In this document: positions 1 to 5,267 of the stretch, in pieces
Layout of the letters: each line of letters opens with the position of its first letter
Position numbering within the stretch: position 1 is the first letter of the stretch
Source of the DNA: an uncultured Selenomonadales bacterium
GTDB taxonomy: Bacteria; Bacillota_C; Negativicutes; Selenomonadales; Selenomonadaceae
DNA: 5,525 bases
Direction: 5' to 3'
Assembly (NCBI GenBank): GCA_946407175.1
Contig: CAMJNB010000120.1
Span: forward strand, 1 to 5,525
Program-made: the position numbers and the translations under genes
Notes under the pieces: generated by a model
What the model was told of the DNA's origin: nothing
The model's database searches: none
What the model saw: only the letters and a program-made list of their open reading frames with translations

Positions 1-105
1 GAGGACGCCGCTTTTATCACCAACATTGCCGCAGGCGTCGTAATTTCAAAATCCGGTACCTACGCCGTGACGCGCGAAGACATTTTGAATGAATTAAAAG
101 CTTAG
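1..105 (+). CDS. C-terminal end of a PfkB-family sugar kinase, probably heptose-7-phosphate kinase (RfaE1/HldA type)
   Basis: Only the last 34 residues are inside the window; the 5' part lies upstream. The readable tail contains NIAAGVVISKSGTYAVTRED. This matches the closing segment of the PfkB fold in heptose kinases of the RfaE/HldE group, where an N-(I/L)-A-A-G-(I/V)-V-V-x-K-x-G-T pattern is usual. That family phosphorylates D-glycero-D-manno-heptose 7-phosphate in the cytoplasm to make the ADP-heptose precursor of the LPS core. The protein stops shortly after this segment. It therefore lacks the C-terminal nucleotidyltransferase domain of bifunctional HldE and would be the single-domain kinase. 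Its last codons, GCT TAG, already belong to the first AGCTTAG heptad of the following repeat. The gene lies 50 bases before def in the same direction, so co-transcription is plausible. Another PfkB-family sugar kinase cannot be excluded from so short a fragment. Confidence 0.6.
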   Translation, partial: EDAAFITNIAAGVVISKSGTYAVTREDILNELKA

Positions 106-119
106 AGCTTAGAGCTTAC
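99..119. repeat. Three tandem heptads, AGCTTAG type
   Basis: Two exact AGCTTAG units (99-105 and 106-112) are followed by AGCTTAC (113-119). The first unit supplies the last codon and stop (GCT TAG) of the kinase gene. The array fills the first part of the 50-base gap before def. It has the same period (7) and AGCT core as the arrays at 661-674 and 3703-3800. Confidence 0.8.
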
Positions 120-134
120 AGGAAACTGAAAGCT
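113..134. repeat. Small hairpin unit (AGCTTnCAG / CTGnAAGCT), copy 1
   Basis: The left arm AGCTTACAG (113-121) and right arm CTGAAAGCT (126-134) pair over 8 of 9 positions around a GAAA loop (122-125). The mismatch sits at the sixth base of the left arm. The same arm design, with the mismatch at the same place, recurs twice at 3724-3786. Here it ends about 10 bases before the def Shine-Dalgarno sequence, so it could form in the leader of def mRNA. No function is shown by the sequence. Confidence 0.6.
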
Positions 135-155
135 AACAAACGAAAGGAAATTTTA

Positions 156-626
156 ATGGCAATACTTGAAATAAAAATTGCAGGAGACCCCGTATTAAAA
201 CAACGTTGCACTGAAGTTGAAAAAATTGATAAGAGAATTAAAAGACTGCTTGACGATATGGCGGAGACTATGTACGCAAGTGAAGGCGTTGGCATTGCCG
301 CGCCGCAAGTCGGCATACCCCTTCGCGTTGTAGTTGTTGACGTCGACAAAAAGCGCTACGATTTAATTAATCCCGTCATTACCTACCGCGAAGGTTCGGT
401 TGTTGACTCGGAAGGCTGTCTGTCCTGTCCGAATCTCTACGGCGATGTTGAACGCGCAGAAAAAATCCGCGTCAAGTACACTACGCGATTTCACAAAGAA
501 AAAGAGATTGAGGCGGAAGGTCTTTTGGCGCGTTGCATTCAGCACGAACTTGACCACCTTGAAGGTCGCCTTTTTATTGAAATTGCACAGAATCTTACGC
601 GCGGAAAATTGAATAGAGATCGCTAG
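156..626 (+). CDS. def: Peptide deformylase
   Basis: The enzyme removes the formyl group from the N-terminal formyl-methionine of new proteins in the cytoplasm, the first step of N-terminal maturation. The 156-residue product is a normal length for a short type 1 deformylase. All three family motifs are present in order: GVGIAAPQVG (residues 44-53, with Gln51), EGCLSCP (86-92, with metal ligand Cys88) and QHELDHLEG (129-137, with metal ligands His130 and His134 and catalytic Glu131). The Cys at position 91 is unusual, since motif 2 normally has Val, Ile or another aliphatic residue there. The ATG is preceded by AAGGA at 144-148 with 7 bases of spacing, and the protein begins at the usual point for the family, so the start is secure. 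The last two codons and stop (GAT CGC TAG) form the first copy of a 9-base repeat. The gene follows the kinase gene after 50 bases and converges on the efflux pump gene, with 3 bases between stops. Confidence 0.97.
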   Translation: MAILEIKIAGDPVLKQRCTEVEKIDKRIKRLLDDMAETMYASEGVGIAAPQVGIPLRVVVVDVDKKRYDLINPVITYREGSVVDSEGCLSCPNLYGDVERAEKIRVKYTTRFHKEKEIEAEGLLARCIQHELDHLEGRLFIEIAQNLTRGKLNRDR

Positions 627-649
627 TTGTTAGATCGCTAGATCGCTAG
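618..649. repeat. GATCGCTAG repeat across the convergent gene ends
   Basis: GATCGCTAG occurs at 618-626, 633-641 and 641-649; the last two form an 8-base tandem. The first copy encodes the last residues and stop of def. The other two, read on the - strand, encode the last residues of the RND pump (Ser-Asp-Leu-Ala-Ile). Both convergent genes therefore end inside the same repeat. I see no stable hairpin followed by a T run on either strand, so this is not a usual intrinsic terminator. Confidence 0.8.
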
Positions 650-3600
650 TATTTGGCTCTAAGCTACAAGCTACCATTACCGGCAATACCAAAAGTGTCA
701 GCACCGTTGCCACAAGCAATCCGCTTGCTATAGCAACAGCCATCGGTTTCCAAAAACTGCTTGCCATAAGCGGGAGCATTCCGAGTATCGCCGCCGCAGC
801 AGTCAGCATTATCGGTCTGAATCTCAATACCGCCGAATCTATTATCGCGTCCCGCACCGTTTCACCGTCCGCAATATGTTTTTGTACTTGGTCAATCAAA
901 ATTACCGAATTTCTTATTATCATTCCCGACAGCGCCAAAATTCCTAAATCCGCGACAAAACCTAAGGCGGAGTTCGTCAAAAGCATTCCACATACCACGC
1001 CGATTAATCCCATTGGCGCCGTTAATAGCGTCAGCACCATTTGCGTGCCGTTGCGAAGTTGAAATATTAACAGCGTCATTATGATAAAAATCAGTGCCGG
1101 TACCGGTACGATTAAATGTTGCAGTGACTCTTGACTTTTTTCAAGTGCGCCGCCTATTTCAATACTACAGCCTATCGGCAAATCTGCGCGAATGTCCGCC
1201 GTTGCGTCGAAGGCTTTTTTTGTTGCGTCGTCCGCCGTGCCTTCAAGTACGTTTGCTTGCACCGTTATGGTCGGGAGTAAATTTCGCCGCTTGATTAAGC
1301 CGTCCTCTGCCGCGTATGAAATTTTTGCAACTTGTGACAGCGGTACGTAACCTGCCGCGCCTAAGTAAATAGGCAGGTCTTTTAACTGTGAAAGTTCAAG
1401 GCGATTACTTGAGGTCAAGCGTAAATCTATATCAATCGTCCTGTCGCCGGTATAAAACTGCGCGGCGGTCGCGCCGGTAATTTCCGTGTAAATCGTCTGC
1501 GCTACGGTTTGACTTGCAAGTCCCATAGCACGAATTTTGTCTTGGTCAAGTTCAAGCCGCATTACCTTGCTGTCCTCGTGCCAGTCTAAATTTATATTCG
1601 TAACATTGGGGTCTTCCGCAATTTTCGCCGCAACTTTTTCGGCAACCGCTTTTGTAGTCGCGATATCAAAGGCGGACACTCTAAGCATGACGGGATAATC
1701 TGAAGGCGGTCCCGTCTGAATGTAGCGCAAATTACTTTGGACGTTGGGAAAATTATCAGCCATTTCATTTTTAATTTCCGCCGCCAAAACTTCCCGCGTC
1801 GCCGTATCCTTAGCAACAATTACAAACTGCGCGTAGCTGTCACGATCTGAAATTGGATTAAGCGTCAGCACGAAACGCGGCGCACACCTGCCGACGTAGT
1901 AAGAGTAGTTGGCAATTTTATCTGCGCGTTGTGATAAAAATTTTGAAAATCTTTCGGCGTCACTTTCCGTAGCCTTGAGTGATGAACCGTTCGGCAGGTA
2001 CATATCAACAATAATTTCCGGTCGCAGTGACGGCGGGAAAAATTCTGTCATGACAAACTGCATTGCCCAAATTGACGCCGCGAAAATTAAAGCCGTCGCG
2101 ATTAACACGGTTTTTTTGTACGTCAAAAATTTTTCCAAAACTGCGCGGAAGATTTTATAAAATTTATTTTGGTACGGATCTGCCGTTTCACCTTCACCGA
2201 CTTTGACGCGGATAATGTAGTAGCCGTAAAGCGGCGCAACCATTACAGAGACAATCCAAGATAATATCAGCGCCGTTGCAATGACGGGGAAAAGTGCGCT
2301 GCAAAATTCGCTGGCAAGCCCCTTCGCAAAGGCAACCGGTATGAATCCCGCGCAGGTTATCAGCGTGCCGGTAAGCATAGGTTTAGCCGTCGCGTTGAAT
2401 GCATAACAAGCAGCATCGAATCTGTTCAGCCCGCGTTCAAGTTGCACGCTCATCATTTCCACCGCAATAATCGCGTCGTCTACCAAAAGTCCCAGTGAAA
2501 TTATCAGTGTGCCGAGTGAAACTTTGTGCAGGTCAATGCCGAAAAGGTACATAACCACAAAGACGCCTGCCAATACCAGCGGAATGCAACCGGCAACTAC
2601 CAAGCCGGTACGCAAGCCCAAACTTAAAAAGCTTACCGCCAAGACGATTACAATCGCCTCAGTCAAGGTTTTTACAAATTCGCCGATTGATTCTTCAACA
2701 ACTTGCGGTTGGTCGGAGACTTTATGAATTTCCAATCCCAGCGGTAAATTTGCCTGTTCGCGTGAAATAATTTCTGACAAGTCGTCGCCGAGCTGTAAAA
2801 TATTTCCGCCGGGCGTCATTGATACGGCAAGTCCAACGGCAGGTTCACCGTTAAAAAACATTTTCGGCGTCGCGGGGTCCACACTGCGCCTTTCAACCGT
2901 CGCAATGTCTCCGAGTCTGAAAATTTTTCCGCCGGCATTTATCGGCGCATTTTTTATTGATTCAACCGCGTCAAACTGTCCCGTAACGCGAATGAAAACT
3001 TTGTCGGAATCTGTTTCAATAAACGGCGTCGCAGTCATTTCATTTTGTTGTTGCAAAGTCACGGCGATAACCTGCGGGCTGATTCCAAGTTCGGCAAGCT
3101 TTGAACTTTCAACCTCGACATAAATTTTTTCAGCTTGTACTCCGATTAACTCAACTTTCTGCACGTCGGGCAACATTAAAATATGTTGGCGCAATTTTTC
3201 AGCGTGTTGCCTAAGTTCTTCGTAAGAATAGCCGTCACCGGTCACGGCGTAGATTGAGCCGAAAACATCGTCGAATCTGTCATTGTAAAAAGGACCGTAA
3301 ACGCCGGTAGGAAAATCTCGTTTAATGTCGTCGCAAAAATTTCTAACGTCGCGCCACGTCGGTCGAATATCTTCCTTTGCAATGTCGTCGTCAAGTTCCA
3401 CGTAAATTACGGTACGTCCCGCCCAAGTTTCGCTGGTAACTCTCTTAAGGTGCGGCACGTCTTGAATTTTTTTCTCAAGCTTATCGGTAACTTGATTCTG
3501 CATTTCTTCAGCCGTCGAGCCTAACCATACGGCGCTGACAACCATTTGGCGAATGGTGAAGGCTGGGTCTTCCATACGTCCGAGTTTAGTGTAGGCAAAG

Positions 3601-3680
3601 ACGCCGCCGATAGCCGTAACGATTATGAAGTACCAAACCAAGACGCGGTTGTTAAGTGAAAGTTCAGTTAAATTTTTAAT
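630..3680 (-). CDS. RND-family efflux pump, inner-membrane permease (AcrB-like)
   Basis: This is the proton-driven inner-membrane part of a tripartite exporter, moving drugs or other amphiphiles from periplasm or membrane toward an outer-membrane channel. The 1016-residue product matches the usual length of about 1000-1050. It has the family plan: TM1 (about 15-31), a large periplasmic domain with GRMEDPAFTIR (34-44), TM2-TM6 (about 340-489), TM7 (523-544), a second periplasmic domain beginning near FFPPSLRPE, and TM8-TM12 (about 856-1004). TM4 carries the paired Asp401-Asp402 that match AcrB Asp407/Asp408. TM10 reads GMIIRNSVILID, with Arg923 about where AcrB has Lys940. The start is taken as ATT (3680-3678), 7 bases after a GAGGA Shine-Dalgarno; this gives the expected N-terminus KNLTELSLNNRVLVWYF. 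A TTG at 3641 would drop 13 family-typical residues and has no ribosome site. The last 12 residues come from repeat DNA. The gene follows the adaptor gene after 121 bases of repeat. The substrate cannot be told. Confidence 0.95.
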   Translation of the reverse strand: MKNLTELSLNNRVLVWYFIIVTAIGGVFAYTKLGRMEDPAFTIRQMVVSAVWLGSTAEEMQNQVTDKLEKKIQDVPHLKRVTSETWAGRTVIYVELDDDIAKEDIRPTWRDVRNFCDDIKRDFPTGVYGPFYNDRFDDVFGSIYAVTGDGYSYEELRQHAEKLRQHILMLPDVQKVELIGVQAEKIYVEVESSKLAELGISPQVIAVTLQQQNEMTATPFIETDSDKVFIRVTGQFDAVESIKNAPINAGGKIFRLGDIATVERRSVDPATPKMFFNGEPAVGLAVSMTPGGNILQLGDDLSEIISREQANLPLGLEIHKVSDQPQVVEESIGEFVKTLTEAIVIVLAVSFLSLGLRTGLVVAGCIPLVLAGVFVVMYLFGIDLHKVSLGTLIISLGLLVDDAIIAVEMMSVQLERGLNRFDAACYAFNATAKPMLTGTLITCAGFIPVAFAKGLASEFCSALFPVIATALILSWIVSVMVAPLYGYYIIRVKVGEGETADPYQNKFYKIFRAVLEKFLTYKKTVLIATALIFAASIWAMQFVMTEFFPPSLRPEIIVDMYLPNGSSLKATESDAERFSKFLSQRADKIANYSYYVGRCAPRFVLTLNPISDRDSYAQFVIVAKDTATREVLAAEIKNEMADNFPNVQSNLRYIQTGPPSDYPVMLRVSAFDIATTKAVAEKVAAKIAEDPNVTNINLDWHEDSKVMRLELDQDKIRAMGLASQTVAQTIYTEITGATAAQFYTGDRTIDIDLRLTSSNRLELSQLKDLPIYLGAAGYVPLSQVAKISYAAEDGLIKRRNLLPTITVQANVLEGTADDATKKAFDATADIRADLPIGCSIEIGGALEKSQESLQHLIVPVPALIFIIMTLLIFQLRNGTQMVLTLLTAPMGLIGVVCGMLLTNSALGFVADLGILALSGMIIRNSVILIDQVQKHIADGETVRDAIIDSAVLRFRPIMLTAAAAILGMLPLMASSFWKPMAVAIASGLLVATVLTLLVLPVMVACSLEPNTSDLAI
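661..674. repeat. Tandem AAGCTAC heptads inside the 3' end of the RND gene
   Basis: Two exact AAGCTAC units sit side by side. On the coding (-) strand they read GTAGCTT twice and encode part of Val-Ala-Cys-Ser-Leu, just after the last membrane segment. The same period-7, AGCT-centred words fill the intergenic gaps, so repeat DNA has entered or been captured by this coding region. Confidence 0.7.
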
Positions 3681-3687
3681 ACTACAT

Positions 3688-3692
3688 TCCTC
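3688..3692 (-). promoter_or_regulatory. Shine-Dalgarno site GAGGA that supports an ATT start
   Basis: On the - strand GAGGA (3692-3688) is followed by a 7-base spacer ATGTAGT and then ATT AAA AAT in the pump frame. No in-frame ATG, GTG or TTG lies at a suitable distance. The only ATG near the site directly abuts GAGGA and is followed at once by TAG. This leaves ATT at 3680 as the best-placed start. Confidence 0.6.
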
Positions 3693-3702
3693 ATTTTTAA
3701 TT

Positions 3703-3815
3703 AGCTTTCAGCTTTTAGCTTTTAGCTTTCAGGACTTCTGCAAGCTAGTAGCTTTTAGCTGTCAGCTTTCAGGACTTCTGCAAGCTGCAAGCTGTAAGCT
3801 TTTAATTCTTAATTC
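3703..3815. repeat. Heptad repeat array filling the adaptor-pump gap
   Basis: Almost the whole 121-base gap is built of 7-base words. There are four tandem AGCTTTC/AGCTTTT units (3703-3730) and three more of the type AGCTTTT, AGCTGTC, AGCTTTC (3750-3770). GCAAGCT then occurs twice, followed by GTAAGCT (3780-3800), and TTAATTC occurs twice (3802-3815). The last pair overlaps the adaptor's final codons and its TAA stop. Because AGCT is its own reverse complement, any two units could pair in RNA. The - strand operon transcript must cross this array between its two genes. Confidence 0.85.
3724..3786. repeat. 23-base direct repeat; each copy is a small hairpin (copies 2 and 3)
   Basis: The segments 3724-3746 and 3764-3786 are identical over 23 bases and start 40 bases apart. 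Each folds into arms AGCTTTCAG and CTGCAAGCT around a GACTT loop, pairing 8 of 9 positions with one mismatch at the sixth base. This is the design seen at 113-134. The 17 bases between the copies are themselves mostly heptads. Confidence 0.75.
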
Positions 3816-4860
3816 TAACTTCTTCTCCTTCGCGCAGTTTATGAACTCCCGCAGTTACAACTTTGTCATGAGGCGAAATGCCACGTACCAAAACTTCATT
3901 GCCACTGAAATTTTCAACCGTGACATTTTTCAGCGCAACTTTATTTTCATTCGTGACAATCCAAACCTTCGCGGTATCGTCGGTTTGATAAATTGCTGAC
4001 AGCGGCAAAATTACGGCGCCGGTATTTTCAGCGGCGGCATTTAAAATTACTTCCGCAGTCATACCGAGTTGAATATTAGGCGGCGGATTTGTAAGCGAAA
4101 GTCTTACGCGGTACGTCCGCGCGGCACTGTCAGCCATAGGCGCAATTTCACGAACTACGCCTTGTGTCCTGCTGTTCACCGCCCAAAATGTCACGTCCGC
4201 AATTTTGCCGATTGAAATATTTTTTAAATGATTTTCCGGCACGTCGATTTCAACTTCCAATTCATTTGTCTGCACCAAAGTTAAAACCGTTTGTCCTGCC
4301 GATACGACTTGCCCAATCTCCGCGTTTACGGCAGAAATTACACCGTCGGCATTGGCGGTAAGTTTAGTGTAGTTTAAAACATTTCGCGCCTGTTCAGCCT
4401 GTGCGACTGCGGCATTGTAAGCGGCAACGGCATTGTCATAAGCGGCTTGATATTGGTCAAGCGTGGCGGCGGCAACGGCATTTTCTTTGTACAACGCGGC
4501 GTAACGCTCTAAGTTGGATTTCGCCAAATTTAATTGCGAGCGGCAGAGTTCAACCTGCGATTCACCGGCGTTAAGCTGTTGCACGGCGTCTCTTGCGTCG
4601 ATAATCATAAGCACCTGCCCCGCGCTTACGAAACTGCCTTTTTCCACGTCACGTGAAATTATTCTGCCGCCGGTTTGAAAAGCCAAATTTGATTCGTACC
4701 TGCCCTTCACAATGGCGGGGTAAACGTCCGAAACAATTTTATCGGCTTGACTTGCCGTCACGGTTTTTACCATTGGCAAAGGTGGCGGTTCAACTTTTTT
4801 TTCGCTACAGCCCGCAATTAAAAGCGTCGACAAAATCAGCAGGCTACAAAGTTTTTTCAA
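3802..4860 (-). CDS. RND efflux periplasmic adaptor (membrane fusion protein), lipoprotein
   Basis: This protein would bridge the RND pump to an outer-membrane channel from the periplasmic side. With a TTG start at 4860 it has 352 residues, normal for the HlyD/AcrA-type adaptor family. A basic n-region (KK) and hydrophobic stretch lead to the lipobox LIAGC with Cys18, so the mature protein is probably lipid-anchored. Domain order is first lipoyl half (about 61-88, GGRIISRDVEKGSFVSAGQ), an Ala/Gln-rich coiled-coil hairpin (about 91-160), second lipoyl half (about 166-196, GVISAVNAEIGQVVSAGQ), a beta-barrel (about 199-275) and a membrane-proximal domain to the end. The TTG is preferred because GGAG lies 9 bases before it and it gives a textbook lipoprotein signal. 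An ATG at 4887 would add 9 residues but has no ribosome site at a usable distance. It is the first gene of the - strand operon, followed by the pump gene after 121 bases. The stop lies inside TTAATTC heptads. Confidence 0.92.
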   Translation of the reverse strand: MKKLCSLLILSTLLIAGCSEKKVEPPPLPMVKTVTASQADKIVSDVYPAIVKGRYESNLAFQTGGRIISRDVEKGSFVSAGQVLMIIDARDAVQQLNAGESQVELCRSQLNLAKSNLERYAALYKENAVAAATLDQYQAAYDNAVAAYNAAVAQAEQARNVLNYTKLTANADGVISAVNAEIGQVVSAGQTVLTLVQTNELEVEIDVPENHLKNISIGKIADVTFWAVNSRTQGVVREIAPMADSAARTYRVRLSLTNPPPNIQLGMTAEVILNAAAENTGAVILPLSAIYQTDDTAKVWIVTNENKVALKNVTVENFSGNEVLVRGISPHDKVVTAGVHKLREGEEVRIKN

Positions 4861-4869
4861 AAATTTCAA

Positions 4870-4873
4870 CTCC
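4870..4873 (-). promoter_or_regulatory. Shine-Dalgarno site GGAG that favours the TTG start of the adaptor
   Basis: GGAG on the - strand (4873-4870) is followed by a 9-base spacer and then TTG AAA AAA. It lies downstream of the alternative ATG at 4887, so it cannot serve that codon. This decides for TTG at 4860. Confidence 0.6.
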
Positions 4874-4950
4874 AATATGGTAAGCATTGAGTGGCGGTAT
4901 GGACTAACTCCAAAGACGTTGCAATTTACGTAAAAGCCGCAGTTAGCTGA

Positions 4951-5045
4951 GGCGCGCAAGGACGCGCGCCCGTCCGCACCATGAGCGTGACGCGAATGTT
5001 GCGGACATGTTTTCTTTGTTACTTTCTTTTGCGCCAAAAGAAAGT
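4951..5045. repeat. GC-rich element of three consecutive perfect stem-loops
   Basis: There are three exact inverted repeats in a row. GGCGCGC (4951-4957) pairs with 4964-4970 around a 6-base loop. GTCCGCA (4972-4978) pairs with TGCGGAC (5000-5006) around a 21-base loop that itself contains GCGT-G-ACGC. The 11-base arm at 5021-5031 (ACTTTCTTTTG) pairs with 5035-5045 around a CGC loop. The left half is much richer in GC than the flanks. No run of T follows any stem on either strand, so it is not a standard terminator. It would be part of the adaptor's leader RNA if transcription starts near 5140. It resembles a dispersed extragenic repeat, but only one copy is in the window. Confidence 0.6.
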
Positions 5046-5101
5046 TAATCCTAAAAAACTCAGCACTTTATGAAAATTGGAATTAGTCAACACGTCCGGT
5101 A

Positions 5102-5125
5102 AGTAGTGAATAGTATATCACTACT
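5102..5125. promoter_or_regulatory. 8-base inverted repeat, possible operator
   Basis: AGTAGTGA (5102-5109) and TCACTACT (5118-5125) are exact inverted arms around an 8-base centre. The site lies about 15-40 bases downstream of the transcription start expected from the promoter at 5148-5156, where a dimeric repressor could block it. Its centre contains a second - strand extended -10 look-alike (TGATATACT, 5120-5112). Against an operator, the same bases can be read as tandem heptads of TAGTGAG type, so this may simply be another repeat array. Confidence 0.4.
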
Positions 5126-5147
5126 CACTAAAAATTTTTCCCGCCAA

Positions 5148-5156
5148 ATTATAACA
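5148..5156 (-). promoter_or_regulatory. Extended -10 promoter for the adaptor-pump operon
   Basis: On the - strand the bases read TGTTATAAT, a perfect TATAAT with an upstream TGn extension. The hexamer 17 bases upstream (GGAATT) does not resemble TTGACA, which is tolerable for an extended -10 promoter. Transcription would begin near 5140 and give a leader of about 280 bases before the adaptor's TTG, containing the inverted repeat and the three stem-loops. Confidence 0.45.
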
Positions 5157-5168
5157 TAGAATTAAAAA

Positions 5169-5203
5169 TTAATTCCTAATCCTTAATCTCTAATCCCTAT
5201 TCC
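5169..5203. repeat. Five tandem degenerate heptads, consensus YTAATYC
   Basis: Five units in register start at 5169, 5176, 5183, 5190 and 5197. Units 2 and 4 are both CTAATCC, and the first is TTAATTC, the same word that overlaps the adaptor's stop at 3802-3815. The array lies between the likely - strand promoter and the + strand gene. Confidence 0.75.
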
Positions 5204-5267
5204 CTAAAATAAAAAAACGTTGTAAAATACCATATCATTTTTTGCAAAAAATTTTTCGGAGGCAGTG

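Larger units (their letters stand above)
4861..5267. other. 407-base divergent intergenic region
   Basis: The region separates the - strand adaptor gene from the + strand gene at 5268. Moving rightwards it holds the adaptor's ribosome site, a GC-rich element of three stem-loops (4951-5045), a stretch with no recognisable feature (5046-5101), an inverted repeat (5102-5125), a likely - strand promoter (5148-5156), a heptad array (5169-5203), and an AT-rich leader with the palindrome TTTTTTGCAAAAAA (5238-5251) and GGAGG before the + gene. An open frame continues from the adaptor to 5037, but only through the stem-loop element; I do not regard it as coding. The + strand promoter was not found with confidence. 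Confidence 0.7.

Noticed and set aside
3724..3786. Two 23-base direct repeats as a CRISPR fragment
   Set aside because: There are only two copies, the 17-base spacer is made of the same heptads, and no cas gene is present.
3625..3999. 124-codon + strand ORF over the adaptor-pump gap
   Set aside because: It runs antisense to both efflux genes and through the repeat array; its Ser/Leu/Phe-rich content is simply a reading of the heptads.
4888..5037. N-terminal extension of the adaptor (open frame from a TTG at 5037)
   Set aside because: It would put about 60 residues rich in Arg, His and Cys before a clear lipoprotein signal, has no ribosome site, and is encoded by the stem-loop element.
5021..5045. 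11-base perfect hairpin as an intrinsic terminator
   Set aside because: No T run follows the stem on either strand, and it lies upstream of the adaptor gene where a constitutive terminator would make no sense.
5070..5102. Ten-residue ORF (MKIGISQHVR) on the + strand
   Set aside because: It has no Shine-Dalgarno sequence or other support.
5200..5228. Promoter for the + strand gene (TAAAAT at 5223-5228)
   Set aside because: The -10 is only approximate and the matching -35 position (TTCCCT) is poor and inside the heptad array, so I do not list it as a feature.
5238..5251. TTTTTTGCAAAAAA palindrome as a terminator or operator
   Set aside because: A stem made almost only of A-T pairs with no loop is weak, and low-complexity A/T runs are expected here.
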